A DNA stretch of 64,000 nt from Amycolatopsis sp. FBCC-B4732 (lineage in GTDB: Bacteria > Actinomycetota > Actinomycetes > Mycobacteriales > Pseudonocardiaceae): positions 9,900,501 through 9,964,500 of the forward strand of contig NZ_CP095376.1 of NCBI RefSeq assembly GCF_023008405.1. Reading direction: 5' to 3'. Every line of letters begins with the position of its first letter. Positions within the stretch are counted from its first letter, which is position 1. Shown here piece after piece: positions 8,599 through 16,607 of the stretch. Both the position numbers and the translations under genes were made by a program. Under the pieces are notes generated by a model that was not told the origin of the DNA, searched no databases, and saw nothing but the letters and a program-made list of their open reading frames with translations.

Positions 8599-10572
8599 TC
8601 AGAAGCCGAAGGCCGTGCAGCTGGCCGTCGCCGTCTTCGACGGGTCACTCACCGAGGTCGCCGTCAGCTTCACCCGGGCCGCGAGGTCGCCGCCCTGGCC
8701 GCGCTTCGCGTACGCCGGCACCTTCACGTGGCCGCCGAACTTCGCCGTCGTCAGCTCGTTCGGGAGGCGGACCGCCCAGCCGCGGGCGTCCGTCGACACG
8801 CTCAGCCGGTAGGTGTCGGTGTCGTACGGTGCCTGCGCGCCGCGGGCCGCACCCGTGTTGAGCAGGCCGAAGTCGCAGGTCGCGAGGCCGCCGCGGGCGA
8901 ACGCCGGCGGGGCCGGGGTCACCGCCGCACCGCGCGCCTGGCTGCCCGAGCCGTCCAGCGAAGCCACCGTCACCGTGTACGACAGGATGCCGCGGCGGTC
9001 ACGGGCCAGGTCGGTGATCAGGAACCGCAGCCGGTTCGCCTGGTCGGTGTACTCGTACGGGCTCGACGCCTCGGTGCCCGCCTTGAACAGGGCGTCATTG
9101 AGCTGCCGGTAGTCGCCGATGGTGATCTTCACCGGCGTGCCGTCCGGCTTCGTGTAGTCGGTGATGCCGATGTCCTGCGGGTTCGCGTCGATCACCCAGT
9201 CGAAGGGCGCGTTGTCCTTGTTCTTCGTCTTGGTGATCATGACGCCGGAGTCCGGCGCGAAGGAGTCCGCGCCCATCCGGTCCACGACCTCGACGGTGTA
9301 GTTGTCGTAGCCGCCGCCGTCGCAGAACGGGTCCTTCGCCCGGTCGCACTTCGGCGCCTTGTCCCCGCCGGTGAGCTTGATGTTCAGCCCGGTGAACGCG
9401 CCCGGCTGCGCCTCGGTCTCGCGCGCGGTGAGGCGCGCGGACACCGGACCGGTCTTCGCGAGGTCGTTCCGGTCCAGCTGCAGGACGTCCGCCGGGTCGA
9501 CGATGCCGAGCTTCAGCTTGTTGCGCAGCTGGTGCTGGGCACCCATCGAGCTGCCCTGCGTCGCCGGGATCTGCCAGCGCGTGTGCGGGCCGCCGGGCCC
9601 GTTGAACGTGCCGCGCGACAGCATGTCCCACGGTCCGCTGTAGCTGCGGGACGGCGGCACGCCGAACGGGTTGTTGTAGTTGTCGCCGATGCCCAGGATG
9701 TGGCTGAACTCGTGCGCGTAGGTCGACTGGCCGGAGCTCTCGGCCTGCACCGAGCTGCCGTCCTGGGCGTTGGGCCAGATGCTGGCGGCCGACGCCCACG
9801 ACGTCCACGGCACGTACCGCGTCGCCGCGTAGTTGGGCAGGTCGTGGTTCGGCGGGCCGAACGCGTCGGGCACGTTCTCCTTGGTGCCGAACTTCATCTC
9901 GCCGAACTCCTGCCAGGTCGAGCTCTCGTCCTGGCCGGCGGAGAGGTAGAAGACGAAGTCGAACTGGTTCGCGGTGTCGCCGACGTCGGCGCGCCAGGCG
10001 TCCCCGGCGTCCTTGCGGATGTCCCGCGCGCAGTTCGCGCCGGGCGGGCAGGCGCTCGGCTGGAACTCCATGCCGTACTCGTAGGACTTCCCGGGCATCC
10101 GGTACGGCCCGAACGCGGTCAGCTGCACGCCGAACCGGCCGCCGGAGTCCTCCATCCAGTACTCGTTGATCGTGTGGCCGTTGTTGAGGGCTTCGGGCTT
10201 GTTGAGGAAGTCCTGGTAGTACTTCGCGACGTTCGCCCGCGGGATGTTCGCGGCGGCCGGCGCGGGGTTGCCGAACACGGTCGAGTTCGCCGGCTTGGTG
10301 ACGACGAAGTCCTGGTCCGGGTAGTCGGCGAGGACGACGGCGCCCTTGAAGGTGCGCTGGGTCGGCTTCAGGGCCGGGTCGGCCCAGTTCGTGCCGGGGA
10401 CCTTCTTGTAGTCGGACCAGGTCATGTGGTCCTGGTTCTCCCACTGCGCGGCGTCGATGGGGGCGGGCCAGCCACGGGTGAGCGGCTCGGCCGCGGCGGT
10501 GCCCGCGCCGAGACCGGTCAGCACGGCGGCCGCGGCAAGCAGGGCGAGCGCCTTCGGGGTTCTGGAACGCAT
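8599..10572 (-). CDS. Secreted M6-family (immune inhibitor A-like) metalloprotease
   Basis: A 657-residue exported zinc protease. The signal peptide is MRSRTPKALALLAAAAVLTG with a probable cleavage after GTAAA near residue 28. The zinc motif HEFSH is at residues 287-291 (9700-9714) within YAHEFSHILGIGDNY, as in M6 peptidases. The upstream part has KGAVVLADYPDQDF and YYQDFLNKPEALNNGHTINE. The C-terminal 230 residues form beta-rich secretion or substrate-binding modules with two Cys near the end. The start at 10572 has AAGGAG 6 nt upstream. The gene interrupts the conserved prmC-tsaC neighbourhood and is bracketed by a 47-bp inverted repeat, which suggests later insertion. The 5' region carries a 111-bp tandem repeat. 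Confidence 0.9.
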   Translation of the reverse strand: MRSRTPKALALLAAAAVLTGLGAGTAAAEPLTRGWPAPIDAAQWENQDHMTWSDYKKVPGTNWADPALKPTQRTFKGAVVLADYPDQDFVVTKPANSTVFGNPAPAAANIPRANVAKYYQDFLNKPEALNNGHTINEYWMEDSGGRFGVQLTAFGPYRMPGKSYEYGMEFQPSACPPGANCARDIRKDAGDAWRADVGDTANQFDFVFYLSAGQDESSTWQEFGEMKFGTKENVPDAFGPPNHDLPNYAATRYVPWTSWASAASIWPNAQDGSSVQAESSGQSTYAHEFSHILGIGDNYNNPFGVPPSRSYSGPWDMLSRGTFNGPGGPHTRWQIPATQGSSMGAQHQLRNKLKLGIVDPADVLQLDRNDLAKTGPVSARLTARETEAQPGAFTGLNIKLTGGDKAPKCDRAKDPFCDGGGYDNYTVEVVDRMGADSFAPDSGVMITKTKNKDNAPFDWVIDANPQDIGITDYTKPDGTPVKITIGDYRQLNDALFKAGTEASSPYEYTDQANRLRFLITDLARDRRGILSYTVTVASLDGSGSQARGAAVTPAPPAFARGGLATCDFGLLNTGAARGAQAPYDTDTYRLSVSTDARGWAVRLPNELTTAKFGGHVKVPAYAKRGQGGDLAARVKLTATSVSDPSKTATASCTAFGF

Positions 10573-10739
10573 CTGCGGCTCCTTCACTGGGAACCCACGG
10601 GTTTTGCCGGTTCCCGGTGATCGACCGTATTGAGCCCCGCTGCCGGAGTTCTGCCTCGCGGCGAGGTTTACCCGCTTGCCCCACGACGAAAGTCTGGCCG
10701 GTTGCCACGCACTCGGCGGTGCCCCGGGTCCGGACGTCA

Positions 10740-10977
10740 TGAACGACCCTTTCACCGCGTCCGGCGAGGTGAACGACTCGTTCATGACGTCGCGGGCCGC
10801 CGGATCGGCCACGCCGATCGGACGTCGCCGGGCTCAGGTCTCCGGCGGTGTGAACGACTCTTTCACTGCGTCTGGTGAGGTGAACGACTCGTTCATGACG
10901 TCGCGGGCCGCCGGGCCGGCCACGCCGGTCCGACTTCGCCGGGCCCAAGCCCCCGACGGCGTGAACGCACCCTTTCG
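10740..10977. repeat. 111-bp tandem repeat with embedded 15-bp palindromes
   Basis: About 2.2 copies of a 111-bp unit begin at 10741, 10852 and 10963. Each unit carries two copies of the near-palindrome TGAACGACTCGTTCA 30 bp apart: 10740-10754, 10770-10784, 10851-10865, 10881-10895, and a degenerate fifth at 10962-10977. The array lies 170-400 bp upstream of the protease start. The period is a multiple of three, so one frame reads a 37-residue repeat, but no start signal supports translation. Confidence 0.85.
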
Positions 10978-11026
10978 CCGCGGCAGGCGATGTGGACAAG
11001 TCCGGCCGTGCGCGCCGCGGGCGCCG

Positions 11027-11073
11027 GGAACTGTCGGTGCCCGCCGGTAGCGTTGAAGACGGGGGCGCCCCCG
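11027..11073 (+). repeat. 47-bp repeat, copy 2, with damage-type promoter motif
   Basis: Inverted counterpart of 8465-8511. CTGTCGGTG (11031-11039), an 8-nt spacer and TAGCGT (11048-11053) match the RecA-independent DNA-damage promoter consensus, followed by the palindrome CGGGGGCGCCCCCG (11060-11073). It points towards tsaC, whose start is 80 nt downstream, so a secondary damage-inducible promoter for tsaC is possible. Confidence 0.7.
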
Positions 11074-11133
11074 GCGGCGCGGGGTGTGACGCGGCGAACG
11101 TCCCCGGCGGCGGCCGGACTACGCTTGGGTGCC

Positions 11134-11784
11134 ATGAGCGTGGTCTACGACTGCAGCAAGCGCGACACCCGGGCCGACGGGCTGGCCGCCGCGGCGGGTG
11201 CGGTGCGGTCGAGCAGGCTGGTGGTCCTGCCGACCGACACGGTCTACGGCATCGGTGCCGACGCGTTCGACGCCGGCGCCGTCCAGGCGCTGCTGCGCGC
11301 GAAGAACCGCGGCCCGGACATGCCGGTCGGCGTGCTCGTCGGGTCCTGGTCCACTGTGGACGGCCTGGTGCTCGGCGTCCCGCCGCAGGCGCGCGCGCTC
11401 ATCGAAGCCTTCTGGCCCGGCGATCTGTCCATCGTGCTCCCGCACGCGCCGAGCCTGCAGTGGAACCTCGGCGACGCCCGCGGCACCGTGATGCTGCGGA
11501 TGCCGCTGCACCCGGTGGCGCTGGAGCTGCTGCGCGACGTCGGCCCGATGGCCGTGTCGAGCGCGAACGTCTCCGGGCGGCCGCCGGCGAGCACCGCGCA
11601 GGAGGCGCAGGAGCAGCTCGGCGACTCGGTCGCGGTGTACCTCGACGGCGGGTCGAGCGGCGAGCCCGTCGCGTCGACCATTGTGGACCTCACGGGCGCC
11701 GAACCGGTGGTGCTGCGCGAGGGTTCGGTGAGCAAGACGGCCGTCGCGGAGGTGCTCGGTGTACCCGCGGAATCGTTGGCCTGA
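11134..11784 (+). CDS. tsaC: L-threonylcarbamoyladenylate synthase (TsaC/YwlC/Sua5 family)
   Basis: Makes threonylcarbamoyl-AMP for the t6A37 modification of tRNAs. It has 216 residues. The YrdC domain shows LVVLPTDTVYGIGADAF, the KNRGPDMPVGVLV loop, FWPGDLSIVLP, RMPLHPVAL and AVSSANVSGRPP. The ATG at 11134 is preferred. It is preceded by a TACGCT box ending 8 nt upstream, and no Shine-Dalgarno is visible, suggesting a leaderless transcript. Its place between prmC and wecA is conserved in actinobacteria (the Rv1301 position). The damage-type promoter motif at 11031-11053 lies upstream. Confidence 0.93.
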   Translation: MSVVYDCSKRDTRADGLAAAAGAVRSSRLVVLPTDTVYGIGADAFDAGAVQALLRAKNRGPDMPVGVLVGSWSTVDGLVLGVPPQARALIEAFWPGDLSIVLPHAPSLQWNLGDARGTVMLRMPLHPVALELLRDVGPMAVSSANVSGRPPASTAQEAQEQLGDSVAVYLDGGSSGEPVASTIVDLTGAEPVVLREGSVSKTAVAEVLGVPAESLA

Positions 11785-11858
11785 AGCCGGATCACGGCGG
11801 AAACCGCGACACGATAGCGTGTCGCGGGTGACCCCGACCCCGCGAGCGTGACGCACCC

Positions 11859-13016
11859 GTGCCGCCCACATCCGGTCTCCTCCCCATCCGGGAATACATC
11901 CTCGTCGCGCTGACCGCGACGGCGGTGACCTACCTGCTCACCGGCCTCGTCCGCCGGCTCGCCATCCGCGTCGGCGCGATCGCGAACCCGCGGGCGCGCG
12001 ACGTCCACGTCGCCCCGATCCCGCGGATGGGCGGGATCGGCATCTTCCTCGGCGTCGCCGGCGCGATGGGCCTGGCCCACCAGCTGCCCGCGCTGTCGCA
12101 CGGCTTCGACGCGTCGTTCGACTCGGTCGGCGTGCTGCTCGCGGCGGGCGTGATCTCGCTGATCGGCGCGCTCGACGACCGGTTCGAGCTCGACGCGTGG
12201 ACGAAGCTGGCCGGCCAGGTGATGTGCGCCGGTATCCTGGTCATCTTCGGCGTCCAGTGGGTGTCGTTCTGGGTGCCGTGGGGCGGCACCGGCGGCTCGT
12301 TCGGCTCGGTGCTGGTGCTCGACAAGAACCAGGGCGCGCTGCTCACGGTCGTGATGGTCGTGGTGATGGTCAACGCGATGAACTTCGTCGACGGCCTCGA
12401 CGGCCTGGCCGGCGGCCTCGGCTTCATCGCGGCGTCGGCGACGTGCGCGTTCTCGCTGGGCCTGCTGGACAGCTCGGGCGGCGACGTCGGCACGTACCCG
12501 CCCGCGCTGATCGCGGCGACGCTCGCGGGAGCGTGCCTGGGGTTCCTGCCGTACAACTTCCAGCCCGCGAAGATCTTCATGGGCGACTCGGGCTCGATGA
12601 TGATCGGCCTGATGCTCGCGGGCGCGACGACGTCGGCGTCCGGTCGCGTCCCGTACCCGCAGTTCAGCGGTAAGGACGCGATCGCGCTGCTGTCCCCGCT
12701 GGTGGTCGTGGCGGCGGTGTTGTTCGTCCCGCTGCTGGACCTGATCATGGCGGTCATCCGCCGCACCCGCCGGGGCGAGAGCCCGTTCGCGGCGGACAAG
12801 ATGCACCTGCACCACCGCCTGCTGGAGATCGGCCATTCCCAGCGCCGCGCGGTGCTGCTCATCTACTTGTGGGCGGGGATCCTCGCCTTCGGCGCGGTGT
12901 CGGTGACGCTGTTCGACGACGCCGCGGCGCTGTGGATCATCGGGGTCGGGCTGGTGTTCGCGGTGGTGGTCTCGATCGTCCCGAGACTGCGCTCGCGCAA
13001 CCAGCCGGGCACCTGA
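11859..13016 (+). CDS. wecA: Undecaprenyl-phosphate GlcNAc-1-phosphate transferase (WecA/Rfe-like)
   Basis: Polyprenyl-phosphate N-acetylhexosamine-1-phosphate transferase that starts a lipid-linked glycan (in mycobacteria, arabinogalactan linker synthesis). It has 385 residues with about 11 transmembrane helices. Catalytic motifs are GALDDRFELDAWTK, NAMNFVDGLDGLAGG, KIFMGDSGS and the HLHHRLLEIGHS loop. The GTG at 11859 was used. A seven-codon reading frame (GTG 11828 to TGA 11851) sits just upstream, 7 nt after a TAGCGT box, and could be a leaderless leader peptide. The position before atpI and the atp operon matches the mycobacterial rfe-Rv1303-atpB order. Confidence 0.92.
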   Translation: MPPTSGLLPIREYILVALTATAVTYLLTGLVRRLAIRVGAIANPRARDVHVAPIPRMGGIGIFLGVAGAMGLAHQLPALSHGFDASFDSVGVLLAAGVISLIGALDDRFELDAWTKLAGQVMCAGILVIFGVQWVSFWVPWGGTGGSFGSVLVLDKNQGALLTVVMVVVMVNAMNFVDGLDGLAGGLGFIAASATCAFSLGLLDSSGGDVGTYPPALIAATLAGACLGFLPYNFQPAKIFMGDSGSMMIGLMLAGATTSASGRVPYPQFSGKDAIALLSPLVVVAAVLFVPLLDLIMAVIRRTRRGESPFAADKMHLHHRLLEIGHSQRRAVLLIYLWAGILAFGAVSVTLFDDAAALWIIGVGLVFAVVVSIVPRLRSRNQPGT

Positions 13017-13064
13017 CCGGCGGGGTTCTCTACACTCGGACACGAACCGAGCAGGGAGTCAGCT

Positions 13065-13508
13065 GTGAGCGAGACCGAAACGCAGGACCAGGAGAACCCG
13101 CACGCCAAGGTGGTGCTGCAGGCGGCCCGGGCGATGACCAAGGCTTCGCTGCTGGTGACCCCGCCCGCCGTGGTGGTCTGCATCGCGCTCTTCAGCGTCC
13201 TCTTCGGGCTGCACGGCTTCCTCGGGTCGCTCGTCGGCGGGGTGCTCGCCTTGATCGCGTCGCTGTCGACCCTCGGACTGATGCGCTTCAGCGCCGGCCA
13301 GGACCCGATGTTCGTCATGGTCATCGCGCTCGGTGGGTACGTGGTGAAGATCGTGCTGCTGTTCGGCGCCCTCACCGCGCTGAAGGGCGTCACCGCGCTG
13401 CACCCGCTTTCGCTCGGCATCACCATGATCGTCGCCATCCTGCTGGCCGCCGCGGCCGAGTTCGCCGCGTTCCGCAAGACCAAGATCCCGACGATCATCC
13501 CTTCCTGA
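13065..13508 (+). CDS. AtpI/Rv1303-like membrane protein
   Basis: A 147-residue protein with four transmembrane helices, charged at the N-terminus (SETETQDQENPHAK). It occupies the atpI position between wecA and atpB, where AtpI helps c-ring assembly or magnesium supply in other bacteria. The sequence is the divergent actinobacterial type, so the role is inferred mainly from position. GAGTCAGCT precedes the GTG at 13065. A 522-bp non-coding stretch separates it from atpB, larger than usual, so atpB probably has its own promoter. Confidence 0.8.
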   Translation: MSETETQDQENPHAKVVLQAARAMTKASLLVTPPAVVVCIALFSVLFGLHGFLGSLVGGVLALIASLSTLGLMRFSAGQDPMFVMVIALGGYVVKIVLLFGALTALKGVTALHPLSLGITMIVAILLAAAAEFAAFRKTKIPTIIPS

Positions 13509-14030
13509 CGCCGTCCGTTTTGCCGGACTGTTCCGTTACGCTGGGTGAACCCCGCTGCGGCCGCACGAGTGTGACCGGGGACACGTCACTCGCTCGTCCG
13601 AGAGCGACCCGGGACCCCTCAACTGGGCCGTTCCGGAGCGGGTCCCGGTCCGGTCCGGACCTCGGTCCCTAGCGGACCCGGGACCTAAGTCCTGGGCTGA
13701 TCGGTGGGTATGGAGTACGCGTGTACGGCACTGATTGACCTGCTGGTATGGTCCGCGTCAAGGGTGGCGGCCTCGTCCGCGCACTCCCTAAGACGAACCG
13801 CGATCAGCAGTGTGGCGACCGTGTAGTTCCGCCTCGTCCGCCACTGGTCCGAAGTAGACCGCAGGGCAGTGTTCACGCGAGAAACCCCGTGTGCAGAACG
13901 TGAAGGCGTGTTCTGCGGACAGTGGGGTAGCCGCCTCCGACGTCCCGATACGTATCGGGTACGTTAAGTCCAGATCGTGACGATTCCCCCGGCGGAGTGA
14001 ACGCCGGCCGGGAGAACCGGAAGGAGCCCA
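13509..14030. other. 522-bp non-coding leader of the atp operon
   Basis: No convincing gene on either strand. It contains a GC-rich imperfect stem near 13633-13684 (GGGTCCCGG ... GGACCCGGGAC) that could end transcription from atpI. A perfect 16-bp palindrome lies at 13944-13959, with a TACGTT hexamer overlapping its right edge (13960 onward), and the AAGGAG Shine-Dalgarno of atpB is at the right end. Long-leader regulation or a main atp promoter is plausible. Confidence 0.6.
13944..13959. promoter_or_regulatory. Perfect 16-bp palindrome upstream of atpB
   Basis: CCCGATACGTATCGGG is an exact palindrome located 72 nt before the atpB start and directly abutting GTACGTTAAG, a possible -10 region. 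This is a likely binding site for a dimeric regulator, or part of the operon promoter. Confidence 0.55.
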
Positions 14031-14816
14031 GTGGGCGCGCTGGTTTTGGCCGAGGGTGCGGTATTCGCGCCGCCCGGCGCCGAAAGCTTCGAGTTGCCGC
14101 CGTTGTTCGGCTCGGTCACCAAGCCGATGCTGCTCGTCGTGCTTTCGGTGGTCATCATCGCGACGTACTTCCTGCTGGCGACCCGCAAGCTCAAGGTCGT
14201 TCCGAGCAAGGGGCAGTTCGTCGCCGAGTCGATCTACGACTTCAGCCGCAACAACATCGCGCGCGAGCAGATCGGTTCGAAGGACTTCAAGTCGTTCGTC
14301 CCCCTCGTTTTCGCACTGTTCACCTTCGTGCTGGTGAACAACCTCTACGGGATCATCCCCGTCCTGCAGTTCCCGACCATGGCGCGATTCGGCTTCCCGG
14401 TCGCCCTGTCGGTCCTCGTCGTCTACCCGGTCTACCACTTCGTCGGGTTCAAGCGGCACGGTTTCGCGGGCTACTTCAAGAAGGAACTGGCCCCGCCGGG
14501 TGTGCCGAAGGCGGTGCTGCCGCTCTTCTCGCTGATCGAGTTCGCGGAGAAGTTCTTCCTCAACCCGCTCACGCTCGCCATCCGTGTTTTCGCCGCCATG
14601 TTCGCGGGTCACCTGATCCTGGCGGTGTTCACCCTCGGCGGCACCTTCCTGCTGACCGAGACGTCGAGCTGGGCGCTGAAGCCGGTCTCGCTGGTGGCGT
14701 GGATCTTCGCCATCGGGATGACGTTCCTCGAGGCCTTCATCCAGGTGCTGCAGGCCTACATCTTCGCCCTGCTGTCGGCTGGGTACATCGGCGCCGCGCT
14801 GGCGTCGGAGCACTGA
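14031..14816 (+). CDS. atpB: ATP synthase Fo subunit a
   Basis: Membrane stator subunit forming the proton half-channels. It has 261 residues with five to six long helices. The essential arginine is R185 (14583-14585) in NPLTLAIRVFAAMFAGH. Other conserved parts are FVPLVFALFTFVLVNNLYG and the terminal EAFIQVLQAYIFALLSAGYI. The GTG at 14031 has AAGGAG 5 nt upstream. It is the first gene of the operon atpB-E-F-H-A-G-D-C, probably transcribed from a promoter in the preceding 522-bp gap. Confidence 0.97.
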   Translation: MGALVLAEGAVFAPPGAESFELPPLFGSVTKPMLLVVLSVVIIATYFLLATRKLKVVPSKGQFVAESIYDFSRNNIAREQIGSKDFKSFVPLVFALFTFVLVNNLYGIIPVLQFPTMARFGFPVALSVLVVYPVYHFVGFKRHGFAGYFKKELAPPGVPKAVLPLFSLIEFAEKFFLNPLTLAIRVFAAMFAGHLILAVFTLGGTFLLTETSSWALKPVSLVAWIFAIGMTFLEAFIQVLQAYIFALLSAGYIGAALASEH

Positions 14817-14832
14817 GAACACAAGCCCCCGA

Positions 14833-14850
14833 TCCACGCGAGCGCGTGGA
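14833..14850 (+). other. Small hairpin in the atpB-atpE intercistronic region
   Basis: TCCACGC (14833-14839) and GCGTGGA (14844-14850) form a 7-bp stem with a 4-nt loop just before the atpE Shine-Dalgarno. It could adjust atpE translation or mRNA stability, which must be high for the c-subunit. Confidence 0.4.
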
Positions 14851-14871
14851 CCGAAGTGAAGGGAAATGCAC

Positions 14872-15129
14872 GTGAGCAACATCGTTCTGGCCCAGGCCGC
14901 GGAGCAGGCCGTCAACATCAACCCCGGTCTCGCCGCCATCGGTTACGGCCTGGGCGCGATCGGCCCGGGCATCGGTGTGGGTCTGATCTTCGCCGCCGTC
15001 ATCAACGGCACCGCGCGTCAGCCGGAGGCGCAGGGCAAGCTGCAGGGCATCGGCTTCTCGACCTTCGTGCTGACCGAGGTGCTCGCCCTGATCGGCATCG
15101 TCATCTACTTCATCGCCTCCGCCGCCTGA
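14872..15129 (+). CDS. atpE: ATP synthase Fo subunit c
   Basis: Rotor ring subunit of 85 residues: two helices joined by the polar loop TARQPEAQ, with the proton-carrying glutamate E69 in [13 protein letters not shown]. The glycine-rich first helix is [17 protein letters not shown]. The GTG at 14872 is preferred because AAGGG lies 8 nt upstream; an ATG at 14866 is in frame but only 2 nt from that site. The sequence is of the proton-coupled, not sodium-coupled, type. It follows atpB after a short hairpin-containing gap. Confidence 0.95.
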   Translation: MSNIVLAQAAEQAVNINPGLAAIGYGLGAIGPGIGVGLIFAAVINGTARQPEAQGKLQGIGFSTFVLTEVLALIGIVIYFIASAA

Positions 15130-15158
15130 GTTTCGGCTCATCGCTTTAAGGAGACGCC

Positions 15159-15719
15159 GTGCTGAACAGTGCCTTGGTCCTCGCCGCAGAGGGCGAAACG
15201 CACAACCCGATCATCCCCGACATCTCGGAGCTGATCCTCGGCATCGTCGCCTTCCTCATCCTGCTGTTCATCCTCAAGAAGTACGTCGTCCCTCGCTTCG
15301 AGGCCGCGTACGAAGAGCGTGCGCAGAAGATCGAGGGTGGCATCGAGAAGGCCGAGAAGGCCCAGGCCGAGGCCGAAGAGGCGCTGGCCAAGTACAAGGC
15401 GCAGCTGGCCGAGGCCCGCACCGAGGCCGCGAAGATCCGTGACGACGCCCGGCTCGAAGCCGAGCAGATCAAGGCGGAGCTGCGGGCCGACGCGGAAGCC
15501 GAGTCCCAGCGCATCGTCGCCCAGGGCCAGGCCCAGCTGCAGGCCCAGAAGGCGCAGATCATCGCCGAGCTGCGGGCCGACATGGGCCGCAACGCCGTGG
15601 AGCTGGCCAGCCGCATCGTCGGCGAGTCGCTCGAAGACGAGGCGCGCCGTCGTGGCACCGTCGACCGGTTCCTCGCGGAACTGGAGACCGCCGGTGCCGC
15701 TGGTGGAGCGGGGAAGTAG
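15159..15719 (+). CDS. atpF: ATP synthase subunit b
   Basis: Peripheral stalk subunit of 186 residues. It has one N-terminal membrane helix (LILGIVAFLILLFILKKYVV, about residues 24-43) and then a long, strongly charged coiled coil rich in Ala/Glu/Lys/Arg (KAEKAQAEAEEALAKYKAQL onward). The GTG at 15159 has a clear TTTAAGGAG with 5-nt spacing. It dimerises in the stalk and, in actinobacteria, pairs with the delta subunit encoded next, here as a separate gene and not fused. Confidence 0.96.
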   Translation: MLNSALVLAAEGETHNPIIPDISELILGIVAFLILLFILKKYVVPRFEAAYEERAQKIEGGIEKAEKAQAEAEEALAKYKAQLAEARTEAAKIRDDARLEAEQIKAELRADAEAESQRIVAQGQAQLQAQKAQIIAELRADMGRNAVELASRIVGESLEDEARRRGTVDRFLAELETAGAAGGAGK

Positions 15720-15725
15720 ACCGGA

Positions 15726-16550
15726 ATGACGCTGCATGCTGCGAGCCGTGAAGCGCTCGGCCTCGCCGAGGAACGCCTCGGCGAGGTTCTGGCCGACGCG
15801 GGAGCCGACGCGGCCACGGTCGGCGACGAGCTGCTCTCGGTCGTCGACCTGCTGGACCGTGAGATCGGCCTGCGCCGAGCGGTGAGTGACGCCTCGGCGT
15901 CGTCGGAGGCGCGCACCGCGCTGGTGCGCGGGCTGTTCGACGGCAAGCTGTCCGAGCCGGCCCTGAAGGTGCTCGACGCCGTGGCGGGCAGCCGCTGGTC
16001 CAGCCCTCGTGAGCTGACCGACGGGCTCGAGTCGCTCGGTCGTTCGGCGCTGCTGACCGCGGCCGAGAAGACCGGGAACGTCGACACCGTCGAGTCCCAG
16101 CTCTTCCAGGTCGCGCGCGTCGTGGCCAACCACCCGGAGCTCGAGGCCGCGCTGTCGGACCTCACCGGGCCCGCGGACGCGAAGCGCACCTTGGTGCGCG
16201 GGCTGTTCGCCGACAAGGTGGACGTGGTCACCGAGACCCTCGTCGAGCAGGTCGTGCGCCGGGCCAAGGGCCGTGGCGTCGGCGTCGGGCTCGACAAGCT
16301 GGTCAAGCTGGCCGCGGAACGCCGTCAGCGCTCGGTCGCGTACGTGACCAGCGCGAACGCCCTGACCGACGAGCAGGTCGCCCAGCTCGGCGCGAAGCTC
16401 GACGACATCTACGGGCGGCCGATCGCGCTGCACGTCGAGGTCGACCCCCGGCTCGGCGGCGGGCTCGTCGTCCGCGTCGGCGACGAGGTCATCGACGGGA
16501 GCGCGGCGGGACAGCTGGCGGCCCTGCGCAGGCGGCTGGCCCGGGCATAG
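15726..16550 (+). CDS. atpH: ATP synthase F1 subunit delta
   Basis: Connects the peripheral stalk to the top of the F1 head. It has 274 residues, longer than the roughly 175 of E. coli but usual for actinobacteria, with an N-terminal helical extension. The C-terminal region carries the family signature DEQVAQLGAKLDDIYGRPIALHVEVDPRLGGGLVVRVGDEVIDGS (only the spacing and DP-LGGG-V-RVGD pattern are diagnostic). It begins 6 nt after the atpF stop. Confidence 0.95.
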   Translation: MTLHAASREALGLAEERLGEVLADAGADAATVGDELLSVVDLLDREIGLRRAVSDASASSEARTALVRGLFDGKLSEPALKVLDAVAGSRWSSPRELTDGLESLGRSALLTAAEKTGNVDTVESQLFQVARVVANHPELEAALSDLTGPADAKRTLVRGLFADKVDVVTETLVEQVVRRAKGRGVGVGLDKLVKLAAERRQRSVAYVTSANALTDEQVAQLGAKLDDIYGRPIALHVEVDPRLGGGLVVRVGDEVIDGSAAGQLAALRRRLARA

Positions 16551-16607
16551 CCCCAGGTCACACAAGACTTTGCATACTGGCAAGAACGAAGCGAGAGCGG
16601 GAAAGAC

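Noticed and set aside
10991..10999. DnaA-box-like TTGTCCACA (minus strand), also at 30959-30967, considered as origin elements
   Set aside because: Only isolated single boxes, with no cluster, AT-rich segment or dnaA/dnaN genes nearby.
10676..11050. A 124-codon plus-strand frame with a 37-residue repeat
   Set aside because: The repeat exists because the 111-bp DNA unit is a multiple of three. There is no Shine-Dalgarno, promoter or known domain, and the palindromes explain the sequence better as DNA elements.
13736..13765. TTGACC ... TATGGT considered as a vegetative promoter in the atp leader
   Set aside because: The spacer is about 6 nt, far too short for a -35/-10 pair.
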